Source of the DNA: Sanguibacter keddieii
GTDB lineage: Bacteria > Actinomycetota > Actinomycetes > Actinomycetales > Actinomycetaceae
Assembly: GCF_001064145.1 (NCBI RefSeq)
Contig: NZ_JVOJ01000004.1
Span: 1 to 52,193, forward strand
Length of the DNA: 52,193 nucleotides
Direction: 5' to 3'
Shown here: positions 15,528 to 24,084 of the stretch, piece after piece
Layout: every line of letters starts with the position of its first letter
How positions within the stretch are numbered: position 1 is the stretch's first letter
The notes under the pieces: generated by a model
Told to the model about the DNA's origin: nothing
The model's database searches: none
Seen by the model: only the letters and a program-made list of their open reading frames with translations
Position numbers and translations under genes: made by a program

Positions 15528-16879
15528 GCGAGAAGGACACCACGGCCTCGTTCCTTCCTGACGTGCAGGCCGCCGACGACGCGCAGGTCGAGGCCACCGA
15601 GGAGGCCCTCGAGTCGCGCGGCCAGCTGGGGCGCGACTACCTGTGGAACACGGCCGCCTCCCTCATGTCGAGCCTCGCCGTGGTCATCATGGGCGTGGCG
15701 ATCATGCGTTCGGGCGCGACGGATTCCTTTGCGCGCGCCCAGTACGGCCTGTTCACCCTGGCGTTGGCAATCGGCCAGCAGTACCAGACGGTGGGCCTGT
15801 ACGAGGTGCGCACCTTCCACATGACGGACGTGCGGCGACGCTTCGATTTTGGAACCTACCTGTCCACGAGGCTGTTGACTTGCCTCGTGATGGTGAGCCT
15901 GATCCTGCTCCACTCGTGGAACTCCTCGACGAAGGACCCCTATCCCGCGTTCACGGTCATCGCGGCGATGGCTCTCCTGCGCGTTTTCGACGCCTTCGAG
16001 GACGTGTACTACTCGGAGTTTCAGCGCTCCGGGCGCCTCGACATCGCGGGCAAGGCCTGCTTCGCCCGCATTTTCACGACGACGTTCCTGTGGTCGGGCC
16101 TGTACTGGGTCACGCAGGATCTGCTCCTCGCCACGCTCGTCACCTTCGCGGTCACCTGCGTGGTGCTCGTGGTGGCCTACGGCCTGCCCGCGCGCGGCCT
16201 GTTCTCACTGCTACCCTCGTTCAATCGACGAGGCATCGGCGGGATCCTGTGGGAATGCCTGCCCCTGTTCATCGCCGCGTTCCTCAACCAGTACCTGGCC
16301 AACGCTCCGCGCTTCGCGATCCACGCGAGCCTCGGCGACGAGGAGCTGGGCGTCTTCGCGATCATCTACATGCCCGCGGTCGCGATCAACATGCTGTCGC
16401 TGTTCGTCTTCCGCCCCCTGCTCACCCGCATGGCGCTGCGCTGGACCGAGGGCAAACGCGGGGAGTTTTTCGCGATCGTTCGCCGCGGCCTCCTGACGAC
16501 CGCGCTCGCCTTCGTCCTCGTCGCGCTCGTCACCTACGTGATCGGCGCGCCTCTCCTCACCCTCGTGTTCGGCACGGACGTGTCCGACTATGTGCCTGAG
16601 CTGATGGTGCTCGTCCTCGGTGGCGCCCTCAACGCCGCCGGCGTCATCCTCTACTACGCGCTGGCGACCATGCGCCGCCTGCGCGCGGTCCTCGTCGCGT
16701 TCCTGATCGCGGGAGGGACCGCCTACGTCGCGGCCGCGCCGCTCGTGCGCTCCTTCGCCATGATGGGCGCATCCCTGGCCTACGCGGCCACCATGGGCTT
16801 GCTCGCAATCCTCTTCATCACATTCATACTCATCCCCGTGCGCAACGCGCCCACCGAAACGGAGTCCGTCAATGGCTGA
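15524..16879 (+). CDS. polysaccharide flippase-like membrane protein (Wzx/MATE fold)
   Basis: 451 aa from a GTG that overlaps the previous stop (GTGA), with GAGGAGG 9 nt upstream. After a hydrophilic N-terminus of about 35 residues there are about 12 membrane segments with short loops, as in the Wzx/PST polysaccharide biosynthesis family that flips lipid-linked repeat units. The usual QYQTVGLYEVRTF region and paired helices are visible, but no residue-level signature proves flippase activity. Its presence beside a Wzm/Wzt exporter suggests two export routes, or flipping of a decorated or side-chain unit. Confidence 0.78.
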   Translation: MSEKDTTASFLPDVQAADDAQVEATEEALESRGQLGRDYLWNTAASLMSSLAVVIMGVAIMRSGATDSFARAQYGLFTLALAIGQQYQTVGLYEVRTFHMTDVRRRFDFGTYLSTRLLTCLVMVSLILLHSWNSSTKDPYPAFTVIAAMALLRVFDAFEDVYYSEFQRSGRLDIAGKACFARIFTTTFLWSGLYWVTQDLLLATLVTFAVTCVVLVVAYGLPARGLFSLLPSFNRRGIGGILWECLPLFIAAFLNQYLANAPRFAIHASLGDEELGVFAIIYMPAVAINMLSLFVFRPLLTRMALRWTEGKRGEFFAIVRRGLLTTALAFVLVALVTYVIGAPLLTLVFGTDVSDYVPELMVLVLGGALNAAGVILYYALATMRRLRAVLVAFLIAGGTAYVAAAPLVRSFAMMGASLAYAATMGLLAILFITFILIPVRNAPTETESVNG

Positions 16880-18071
16880 CCGCTCTCATCCCCCTGTCAA
16901 GGTTGCCATCTTCATGGAGTTCTTCCTGCCCTACCTGGGCGGCATCGAACGCTACCAGGACCGCCTGAGCGAGCAGCTGAGGCTTCTCGGCTACGACGTC
17001 TTCATCGTCACGTCCCTGCACGACGAGTCGCTGCCTCGTTTCGAGGACAAGGACGGCCTGCGCATCTACCGCCTGCCCACCAAGGGCATCTTCAAGCAGC
17101 GCTACCCCTTCTTCAAGCGCGACGCCCGCTTCAAGGAAACGATGGCTGCAGTCGAGGCCGAGAACGCCGACTTCTACATCGTCAACACGCGTTTCCACCT
17201 CACCAGCCTGCTCGGCGCGCGCCTCGCGCATCGCCTGGGCCGCCCCGTCGCACTCATCGAGCACGGCACCGCGCACATGAGCGTGGGTAACCCGGTGCTG
17301 GACTTCTTCGGCGGCATCTACGAGCACGGCCTCACGCACTTCGTCAAGAAGCACGTGACCTCCTACTACGGGGTGTCGCGCAACTGCAACAAGTGGCTGC
17401 GCCACTTCGGGATCGAGGCCTCGGGCGTGTGGTACAACGCGGTGACGCCGGAGGATACGGCCGTGGCGGACGACCGCTACGAGCGTGAATGGCCGCAAGG
17501 CCGCAAGGATTCCGAGATCGTCATCTCCTACGCGGGCCGTCTCATCGCTGAAAAGGGCATCGTCGCGCTGCTCGATGCCTTCGCACGTCTGCGCACCGAA
17601 CTGCCGGACGTACCGTTGCGCCTTGCCGTCGCCGGATCTGGTCCCATCGAGGACGAGCTGCACGAACGCTACGGGTCGGATCCGGCTGTGTCGTTCTTGG
17701 GGAAGCTCGACTTCCCCGCCGTCATGAGCCTGTACCGCCGCTCCGACGTGTTCGTCTACCCGTCCATGTACCCCGAGGGCCTGCCCACCTCGATCCTCGA
17801 GGCGGCCCTGGGCGACTGCGCGATCGTGGCGACGCCTCGCGGCGGCACCGAGGAGGTCATCACCTCCCCCGCACTCGGGTGGATCGTGGACGGCCGCACG
17901 TCCGCCGAGCTCACGGATGCGCTCGTTCCCGCCCTGCGCGAGGCTGTCACCGACCCGGTGCGTCGCGCGTCTTGCGCGGCGGCTGTGGGCGCACGCGTGC
18001 GCGAGCACTTCACGTGGCAGTCCGTGGCCCGCGAGGTCGCCTCCGTCATCGACGAGGCCGTGGCGCGCTAA
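16872..18071 (+). CDS. family 4 glycosyltransferase, last gene of the glycan operon
   Basis: 399 aa. The N-terminal LPYLGGIERYQDRL is the acceptor-side glycine loop; YAGRLIAEKGIVALLDAF near residue 217 and YPSMYPEGLPTSILEAALGD near 295 (E-x7-E) are the donor-site motifs of GT4 enzymes. It overlaps the flippase gene by 8 bp, with CGGAG as ribosome-binding site. No clear intrinsic terminator follows; about 1 kb of gene-free repeat-bearing DNA lies downstream. Confidence 0.87.
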   Translation: MADRSHPPVKVAIFMEFFLPYLGGIERYQDRLSEQLRLLGYDVFIVTSLHDESLPRFEDKDGLRIYRLPTKGIFKQRYPFFKRDARFKETMAAVEAENADFYIVNTRFHLTSLLGARLAHRLGRPVALIEHGTAHMSVGNPVLDFFGGIYEHGLTHFVKKHVTSYYGVSRNCNKWLRHFGIEASGVWYNAVTPEDTAVADDRYEREWPQGRKDSEIVISYAGRLIAEKGIVALLDAFARLRTELPDVPLRLAVAGSGPIEDELHERYGSDPAVSFLGKLDFPAVMSLYRRSDVFVYPSMYPEGLPTSILEAALGDCAIVATPRGGTEEVITSPALGWIVDGRTSAELTDALVPALREAVTDPVRRASCAAAVGARVREHFTWQSVAREVASVIDEAVAR

Positions 18072-18243
18072 GCGTTGATAATCGTTGCCCGTGGCTGGTC
18101 TGTGTGCCGGTGGGCGGCGGCCCGCCCGCCAGGCCTCCGTGCGGCACCCCGCCGCCAGACCTCCGTGCGGCGCGAGGCCTACCCGCCCGCTCGCCGTCCG
18201 CGCCACGAGCTTCGCTCGGCGCGTCGTCTCGAAGCCCGGCCAG

Positions 18244-18297
18244 GCCCAGCAGGCCTCGCGCCGCCCTCCAATCGGGCGTCTACTACCACCTGGTCCC
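18244..18297. repeat. 54-bp dispersed repeat, copy 1
   Basis: It starts GCCCAGCAGGCCTCGCGCC and ends ACTACCACCTGG-x-CC. The second copy is at 18920-18973 with about five or six mismatches. The sequence CACCG/A-GGCACCGCAGCCAC lies after copy 1 but before copy 2, so the surrounding order is rearranged. Confidence 0.75.
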
Positions 18298-18475
18298 ACC
18301 GCCGCCCACCGGCACCGCAGCCACACCACCGATGCCACAGCCACACCAGCCTCGGCGGCAAATCCCCATCGAATACGAACTACACCAAGCGGCCTGGACA
18401 ACAGCCGCACAAACAAACCGTCAACAACTTGTGCACAGCCCCAGAACTTAACCGAGGCGCGACAACGTGGCGACG

Positions 18476-18640
18476 TTGAAACCAACAACACCACTGCTCG
18501 CCCCCAACAAAGGACCGGTGAAACCGGCGTCACCTCTGCAACCGGAAGATGCACCAAAAACACCCATTTCTCACCCGCAGAGGCGATGGCGGTTTCAACC
18601 CCACACAGACACACACGAGCAAAGGTGACAGGGGTTTCAG
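18476..18640. repeat. dyad array of four 25-bp repeats (two in each orientation, 42-bp spacing)
   Basis: Copies at 18476-18500 and 18518-18542 read on the plus strand; copies at 18574-18598 and 18616-18640 read on the minus strand. All fit K-TGAAACC-N8-CC-N-YTGC approximately. Spacing is exactly 42 bp within each pair, about four helical turns, and the dyad axis is near 18558. No gene lies inside it. Confidence 0.8.
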
Positions 18641-18786
18641 ACAACCGGACCGCCTCGCTGACAGGGACCGGCAGCGCCACCCACTCTCACTAAACCTGGC
18701 CATGCCTGGGTAGTGCCTTGTCTTCACGGCTGCCAGACGACGCACCGCGTGCCCCTGAGACAACGACGCCCGTGACGAGAATATGC

Positions 18787-18864
18787 GGATAGGTTATCGC
18801 TACGCGGATAGGCAAATAACCTATCCGGATGCGGGCAACCTATCCGTAACGTCGCAACCTATCC
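18787..18864 (-). repeat. five-box element, GGATAGGTT boxes (no AACAAG tail)
   Basis: Read on the minus strand, three direct boxes (18864-18856, 18845-18837, 18826-18818) at a 19-nt period are followed by two inverted boxes (18812-18806, truncated, and 18795-18787), also 19 nt apart. The geometry matches the elements near 34 and 37 kb although the box sequence is different. It lacks the AACAAG tail seen there. Confidence 0.8.
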
Positions 18865-18919
18865 ACATGCATCAGGATATTCACTCCGTTGCCACCCACA
18901 GGCACCGCAGCCACCTCCA

Positions 18920-18973
18920 GCCCAGCAGGCCTCGCGCCACCCTCCAGTCGGGCGGCCACTACCACCTGGCCCT
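18920..18973. repeat. 54-bp dispersed repeat, copy 2
   Basis: This is a near-identical copy of 18244-18297 in the same orientation. Confidence 0.75.
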
Positions 18974-19076
18974 GCCGCCGCCTTCGTGGGCGTGTACGGC
19001 ATCCTCAACATGATGACGCGCTGACCATCGCGTCAGCTCGATCCCGCGCGGATCACCACAAACAAGAAGTCAGGTC

Positions 19077-19745
19077 TCACAGAGACATGTCGACAACAGC
19101 GCGGCACTGGACGGTGCGATGGCGCAGGGCCTCGTATCCGGCGGCCGCCTCGTCGAGCGAGAAGCGGCACGTGACCAGGTCGCCGTCGTTGATGACGCCG
19201 CGAGCGGCCAGGTCGACAACCGCGAGCAGATCCTGGCGAGTACGAGCGCCGTAGGAGCCAAGGATCGACTGCGAGCGACGCACGGTACGGTTAATCTCAA
19301 CCTCGGCAGTCTGACGGCCGGCACCCAGGCCGATCGGCACCATGCGGCCACCGTCGCCGAGAACGTCGAGCGCGGTGTTCCACGTGAAGGGAATACCCAG
19401 GGCCTCGAAGGAGACATCGACGCCGCGGCCGTTCGTCAGCTTGAGGACATCTTCGCGCGCATCCTGGGTCATGGAGTTGATCGTCGCGGTCGCACCGAAG
19501 GCCTTGACGGCCTCCAGCTTATCGTCGGCAACGTCGATGGCGATGACCGGCGAGGTGCCAAATGCGCGAGCCATCTGGACGATGTTGAAGCCCACGCCAC
19601 CCACGGCGACCTGGGAGGCACCGGCCTCGAGAACGAGGACGCGCAGGCCCGAGAAGGCCCATCCGGCACGCTGGGGGTCAATATCGACGGTGAAATTGCC
19701 GTGGCCGGAGAAGCCGGCGGGAACGTACATGTCGGGAAGATTCAT
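19077..19745 (-). pseudogene. chimera: IolB-like N-terminus fused in frame to a zinc-dehydrogenase C-terminal half
   Basis: 222 aa from the ATG at 19745 (AGGAG upstream), frame intact. Residues 1-46 (MYVPAG, then AGWAFSGLRVLVLEAGAS) resemble the start of 5-deoxyglucuronate isomerase IolB. From about residue 50 (VGGVGFNIVQMARAFG, VIAIDVADDKLEAV, GRGVDVSFEALG) the sequence is the NAD-binding domain and C-terminus of a medium-chain alcohol/polyol dehydrogenase. The isomerase cupin core and the whole catalytic zinc domain are missing, so neither activity is expected. It looks like the product of one in-frame deletion between two neighbouring genes. The IolB assignment is from memory of the family. 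Confidence 0.72.
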
Positions 19746-19818
19746 CGTAGTCTCCTGAAAGTTGGGCATCGGTGCCGCTGGTTGAAAAGGGGGACGAGAC
19801 TGGGGCGAGCCGGGTGGG

Positions 19819-20183
19819 TTACGGGAGGACCCCCGTCTCGACGAAGGTGTGCAGCTGCTCGTGGGTGGACATCGCCGTCGAGCATTCGATGTGCGAGCAC
19901 ACGTAGGCTCCCGCGGCCGAGGCGTAACAGATCGTACGCTCGAGGTCCCACCCTTCGACGAGGCCGTGGATGAGCGTGCCTCCGAAGGCGTCCCCCGCGC
20001 CGGTGATGACGCCGGAGCGATGCCCGAGGCGTGCAGCGGCTACTGCGACTTTCGTCGGGCCACCGCCGAGGAACTTTCCGAAGGTCTCGATGTCTTCGAG
20101 GTGGGCGTCAACTTGGAGAGGAAAATGTCAATACCGGAACGACCCATTGTCAGAATGTCGACATACCGGCGCTCGAGAGACAT
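19819..20183 (-). pseudogene. iolC: iolC remnant (5-dehydro-2-deoxygluconokinase, PfkB family): frameshift plus internal deletion
   Basis: The start ATG at 20183 has AGGAAGG upstream and gives YVDILTMGRSGIDIF. A 1-nt loss then shifts the frame: the alternative frame continues PLQVDAHLEDIETFGKFLGG, GPTKVAVAAARLGHRSGVIT, then jumps to GAGDAFGGTLIHGLVEGWDL and ECSTAMSTHEQL, ending at a TAA at 19819. The jump joins the kinase N-terminus to its C-terminal anion-hole motif and removes most of the sugar-binding domain (roughly 190 residues of an expected 320). The ribosome-binding site and upstream operator are preserved, suggesting recent decay. Confidence 0.75.
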
Positions 20184-20262
20184 GGCGCTTCCTTCCTCTC
20201 CATTGGGGTGGCCCGTAAACCTTTCGCTCCAAGGACGCACTATCAGCAGACAATCGTCAAAC

Positions 20263-20276
20263 TTTGTCCATACAAT
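20263..20276. promoter_or_regulatory. putative GntR operator 1 (TTTGT-N4-ACAAT)
   Basis: It lies in the divergent gap between the iolC remnant and the GntR gene. The wider match ACTTTGTCC-x-x-ACAA is shared with the site at 21156. It overlaps the likely iolC promoter region (TTGACG and an AT-rich stretch on the minus strand). Confidence 0.55.
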
Positions 20277-20373
20277 ATGTAACAGTGCGTCAATCTTCCA
20301 CCTGACATCAACGCTGATACCATGTAACCGTATTTAATTAACACAGCCGTCGCGCCACACACGAAGGTTTGAC

Positions 20374-21141
20374 ATGTCGAAAACATCGCCCACCTCGGAG
20401 AACACTCCCTACGTTCCAGACATCACGCTGGATCGCTCCTCCCCCGTGCCGCTGTATTTCCAAATTTCAGAGCCCATCGCACAGCTCATCAACTCCGGCA
20501 CACTGCCCGCGGACACACGCCTGGAGGACGAACTGTCGATGGCTGCGCGACTGCACGTCTCGCGCCCCACGGCGCGACAGGCCCTCCAGCGCCTGGTCGA
20601 CCGCGGCCTCCTGACGCGCCGCCGCGGCGTCGGCACGATCGTCTCCCCGCGCCACGTCCACCGCCCCATGGAGCTCACCTCCCTCATGCGCGACCTCGTC
20701 GACGCCGGACACAAGGTCCACACGACGATTCAGCGTTACGAGGCACGCCCGGCCAACGCTCAGGAAGCCGACATCCTCAAGATCGCCGAGGGAACCCTCA
20801 TCGTCCACATCGAGCGCACGCGCTTTGCCAACGACGAGCCGATCGCCGTGCTCACCAACTTCATCCCGACGGACATCGCGCCGACCATGCAGGAGCTCGA
20901 GTCCGCCTCCCTCTACGACCTCATGCGCGAGCGCGGGGTCACCCTAGCCTCGGCCCGCCAGGTGATCGGTGCCCGCAGCGCGACGACGAAGGAAGCCAAG
21001 CTCCTGTCCGAGCACCACGGCGCCGCCCTCCTGACGACTCAGCGCACAACGTACGACCCCTCGGGACGTATCGTGGAGTACGGCGACCACATCTACCGAG
21101 CATCGCGATACTCCTTCGAGGCCAGCCTTTTCGCACAGTGA
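20374..21141 (+). CDS. GntR-family regulator, HutC/UTRA subfamily (probable repressor of the iol-type locus)
   Basis: 255 aa. The N-terminal winged helix-turn-helix is clear (PLYFQISEPIAQLI, LEDELSMAARLHVSRPTARQ, ALQRLVDRGLLTRRRGVGT). It is followed by a UTRA effector domain (residues 95-250, with IERTRFANDEPIAV and YGDHIYRASRYSFE). HutC-type GntR proteins bind sugar or phosphate ligands and repress catabolic operons. The gene is divergent from the iolC remnant and precedes the transaldolase chimera; similar TTTGT-N4-ACAAA sites lie upstream of all three neighbouring transcription units. It appears intact while its enzyme targets are broken. Confidence 0.87.
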   Translation: MSKTSPTSENTPYVPDITLDRSSPVPLYFQISEPIAQLINSGTLPADTRLEDELSMAARLHVSRPTARQALQRLVDRGLLTRRRGVGTIVSPRHVHRPMELTSLMRDLVDAGHKVHTTIQRYEARPANAQEADILKIAEGTLIVHIERTRFANDEPIAVLTNFIPTDIAPTMQELESASLYDLMRERGVTLASARQVIGARSATTKEAKLLSEHHGAALLTTQRTTYDPSGRIVEYGDHIYRASRYSFEASLFAQ

Positions 21142-21155
21142 CAAGGTATTGACAC

Positions 21156-21201
21156 TTTGTCCTAACAAACTGTTGGCAGGCAAAAGCGCTCGCCGTAGAC
21201 T
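21156..21201 (+). promoter_or_regulatory. GntR operator 2 and promoter of the transaldolase chimera
   Basis: TTTGT-CCTA-ACAAA (21156-21169) is a perfect palindrome with 5-bp arms. It ends 3 bp before TTGGCA (21173-21178), 17 nt, TAGACT (21196-21201), a good promoter 50 nt before the ATG. An additional TTGACA lies at 21149-21154. Confidence 0.65.
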
Positions 21202-21251
21202 TGTTCCCGACGGAGAAAGTTGAAAGCAATCACAAAGGAGTGTTTCCCGCC

Positions 21252-22357
21252 ATGTCCGTCGAGTACACCCCCGGCCCCCTTCTGGACGCCGCGCGTCACA
21301 CCCCCACCGCCCTGCGGAACGATTCCTCGGATCCGAGTGAGCTGGCGCAGTCCATCTCCTTCGGCGGCGTTGGTGCTACCTGCAACCCGACCATCGCCTA
21401 CACCTGCATCAACCAGCGTCGCGACGTGTGGCTGCCCCGCATTGCGGAGCTCGCCAAGGAGATGCCCAACGCCACTGAGTCCAAGATCGGCTGGCAGGTC
21501 GTGCATGAACTGTCCCTCGAGGCCGCCAAGCTCCTCGCCGACCAGGCCGAGGAGTTCCACGACCTCGCCAAGAACATCATCGTGAAGATCCCCGCCACCT
21601 CGCTGAGCATCGAGGCCATCGAAGATGCCACCTACCGCGGCACCTCCGTCAACGTGACGGTCTCCTTCTCCGTCGCACAGGCTGTCACTACGGGCGAGGC
21701 CATCGAGCACAACCTCAAGCGCCGCGAGGCCGAGGGCAAGGACACCTCCCAGATGGGCCCGGTCGTCACCCTCATGGTGGGCCGCATCGACTCGGTCAGC
21801 GCCATCACCGATACGTTCATCAGGGAACGCGCGATTCCCACGAAGATGGGTGTGGGCCGCTCCGGCTTTGAGATCGGCGACGAGGTCGGACCGGTCGACA
21901 ACGAAGACTATGTCGCAGCGTGGTGCGCTTCGACAACGGTGCCGTCGGCACCCTGGAGTCGTCTCGCGTCAGCGTCGGCCCTCGCGCCGAATACGTTGTC
22001 GAGGTGTACGGCACACAGGGCAGCGTGCGGTGGAATTTCGAGCGATTCAACGAGCTGGAGGTCTGCATCGGAGACGGTGGACCCACCCACGGCTACACGC
22101 GCGCCATGGCAAACCCGGCGCGGGGTCAGTGGGCTCACTTCCAGCCCGCGATCGGCACCTCGATGGGCTTTGACGACATGAAGGTGATTGATGCCCAGCA
22201 GGTCCTCTCCTCGATCGCCACCTCCACTCAGCTCGCCCCCTCAGCCGCGGACGCATGGTGCGCCGCGGAAGTCGACGAGGCAGTGGTGGCCTCCGCAGCG
22301 GACGGTGCCTGGCACACTGTTCCCCGTGTCTCGGCTCCCACCACCTTCGATTGGTAG
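21252..22357 (+). pseudogene. chimera: transaldolase N-terminus fused to Gfo/Idh/MocA (IolG-like) C-terminus, then frameshifted
   Basis: From the ATG at 21252 the first ~180 residues are transaldolase-like (FGGVGATCNPTIAYTCI, VKIPATSLSIEAIEDATYRG, TSVNVTVSFSVAQAV; the Lys of VKIPAT sits at the Schiff-base position). Near LMVGRID the sequence switches in frame to an inositol-2-dehydrogenase-type oxidoreductase (ITDTFIRERAIPTKMGVGRS, GPVDNEDYVAA). After that a 1-nt deletion near 21919 shifts frame: RFDNGAVGTLESSRVSVGPR and the rest of the C-terminus continue to 22357. The unshifted frame stays open to 22181 with unrelated residues. Rossmann domain and catalytic Lys of the oxidoreductase are gone, as is the end of the transaldolase barrel. 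Confidence 0.78.
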
Positions 22358-22362
22358 TTATT

Positions 22363-22376
22363 CTGTTCTAACAACG
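22363..22376. promoter_or_regulatory. putative GntR operator 3 (TCTGT-N4-ACAAC)
   Basis: It sits in the 34-bp gap before the transporter start. CTGTTCTAACAAC differs from the palindromic site at 21156 at few positions and keeps the core TGT-x-CTAACAA. Confidence 0.45.
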
Positions 22377-22391
22377 TACTTAAGGAAATCC

Positions 22392-24050
22392 ATGTCCAGC
22401 AAGAACCTGTTGCTCGCGACGGTGACGCCTGCTCAGCTGCATGACGCGGTTGAGAAGACGCCCGCCTCCGGGCCCCGCCGTGGCGTTTTTGTCATCGCCG
22501 CCGTCGCCACCCTCGGCTCCCTGCTCTTCGGTTACGACACGGGTGTTATCTCCGGCGCACTGCCCTACATGTACATGCCGTTTGGCGCTCACGGTCTCGG
22601 CCTGACCGCGCTGGAAGAGGGCGGCATCTCCGGCATCCTCCTCCTCGGCGCAGCATTCGGTGCCCTGTTCGGCGGCATCATGTCCGACCGCTGGGGCCGT
22701 CGCCACAACATCACGCTCCTGGCGATCCTGTTCTTCTTCGGTGCCGTCGGCAACGCGCTCTCCCCCAACGTATGGGTGATGTACGTCTTCCGCGCGATCC
22801 TCGGCTTCGCCGTTGGCGGTGCCTCCGCCACGGTTCCGGTCTACCTCGCTGAGACCGCCCCCAGGCGCATCCGTGGCGCCATCGTCGCCGTCGACCAGCT
22901 CATGATCGTCACCGGTCAGCTGCTGGCCTTCTCGATCAACGCGCTCATTGCCACGCTGCGTGGAGGCCCCGAGCTGACCGTCACCGCTGACCCCTCCGGT
23001 CTGCTCCCCGCCGAGTACATCGGCCAGACGATCAACTTCGACACCCTGGCCCTCATGCAGGCCTCCCGCGGCGGTACCCTGGGCATCGCCGAATACCACG
23101 AGTTCCTCGCGCAGCTGACCGTCACCGCGGGTAACGGTGACACGTGGCGCTACATGATCGTCCTGTGCTCCGTCCCCGCCATCGCGCTGTGGATCGGCAT
23201 CCGCCTGATGCCCGAGTCCTCGCGCTGGTATGTGGCCAAGGACCGTCTCTACGAGGCGATCGGTGCCCTCAAGCGCGTGCGTAACGAGGCCGTCGACGGC
23301 CCCATCGTGGACGAGCTCCAGGACATCGTGACTGTCCACCAGGCCGAGACCTCGAGCGAGCACAAGGGCTTCAGTCACGTGTGGCGCACCCCGTGGTTGC
23401 GCAAGCTCATGATCGTCGGCATCTTCCTGGGTGCGACCAACCAGCTGACGGGTGTCAACACGGTCATGTATTACGCTCCCAAGGTTCTGCAGTACGCGGG
23501 CATGGACACCTCCTCCGCGATTGTCGCCCAGGTTGCTAACGGAGTCATGTCCGTAATTGGTTCCACCCTCGGCATCTGGCTGATTCTGAAGTTCCGTCGC
23601 CGCCAAATCCTCATCGCCGACGTCATCGGCGTGGGTATCTGCCTCCTCGCGATTGCCGCGGTCTTCCAGTTCATGATCGCCCCGTACATGAACGCTCAGC
23701 AGACGCCCCCGGCGTGGGCCGCCTACGTCATCCTCGGCCTCATGGCCGTGTTCATGCTGATCGTCCAGTCCTCGAACGGCACGATCGTGTGGACCATGAT
23801 GGGTGAGATCTTCCCGAACAACGTCCGTGGCGTCATGAACGGCACCGCCATCTTCTGCCTGTGGATCGTTAACGCCATCGTCGGCTGGACCTTCCCGGTC
23901 ATGATCGAGGGCCTGGGCGGTGGCCTCACCTACACCATCTACGGCGTCGTCAACCTCGTGGTCGCCGTCATCCTCTTCCGCGTGATGCCTGAGACCTCGG
24001 GCAAGTCGCTGGAGGAAATCGAGAAGGAGATGGAGAAGCGCTTCTCCTGA
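22392..24050 (+). CDS. MFS sugar porter (inositol/sugar:proton symporter type)
   Basis: 552 aa with 12 predicted membrane segments. Sugar-porter signatures are present: FGYDTGVISGALPYM in TM1, SDRWGRRHNI after TM2, AETAPRRIRG after TM4, RLMPESSRWYV before the central loop, NQLTGVNTVMYYAP in TM7 and VMPETSGKSLEEIE at the C-terminus. These define the family that includes IolT and XylE. A longer loop between TM5 and TM6 (about 60 residues, ELTVTADPSG to NGDTWR) is unusual. The start at 22392 has AAGGAAA upstream; a longer frame from 22188 overlaps the chimera and is rejected. It is the only complete metabolic gene of the locus. Substrate inferred from neighbours. Confidence 0.87.
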   Translation: MSSKNLLLATVTPAQLHDAVEKTPASGPRRGVFVIAAVATLGSLLFGYDTGVISGALPYMYMPFGAHGLGLTALEEGGISGILLLGAAFGALFGGIMSDRWGRRHNITLLAILFFFGAVGNALSPNVWVMYVFRAILGFAVGGASATVPVYLAETAPRRIRGAIVAVDQLMIVTGQLLAFSINALIATLRGGPELTVTADPSGLLPAEYIGQTINFDTLALMQASRGGTLGIAEYHEFLAQLTVTAGNGDTWRYMIVLCSVPAIALWIGIRLMPESSRWYVAKDRLYEAIGALKRVRNEAVDGPIVDELQDIVTVHQAETSSEHKGFSHVWRTPWLRKLMIVGIFLGATNQLTGVNTVMYYAPKVLQYAGMDTSSAIVAQVANGVMSVIGSTLGIWLILKFRRRQILIADVIGVGICLLAIAAVFQFMIAPYMNAQQTPPAWAAYVILGLMAVFMLIVQSSNGTIVWTMMGEIFPNNVRGVMNGTAIFCLWIVNAIVGWTFPVMIEGLGGGLTYTIYGVVNLVVAVILFRVMPETSGKSLEEIEKEMEKRFS

Positions 24051-24084
24051 TCGATGCAACACCGCGACTCATAGGAGAGCTGCA

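Larger units (their letters stand above)
18072..19076. other. 1-kb gene-free region with repeats
   Basis: No supported gene lies between the GT4 stop and the MDR-fragment stop. It holds a GC-rich part (18100-18300), a more A/C-rich part with a 2+2 array of 25-bp repeats (18476-18640), a five-box element (18787-18864) and an imperfect duplication of about 54 bp (18244-18297 and 18920-18973, about 90% identical by eye). Reading frames here have no recognisable product and owe their length to the GC skew. Confidence 0.7.

Noticed and set aside
18085-18693. coding frames in the 18-kb gene-free region
   Set aside because: Overlapping frames on both strands are explained by GC bias and by the 25-bp repeats; none has a domain or a ribosome-binding site.
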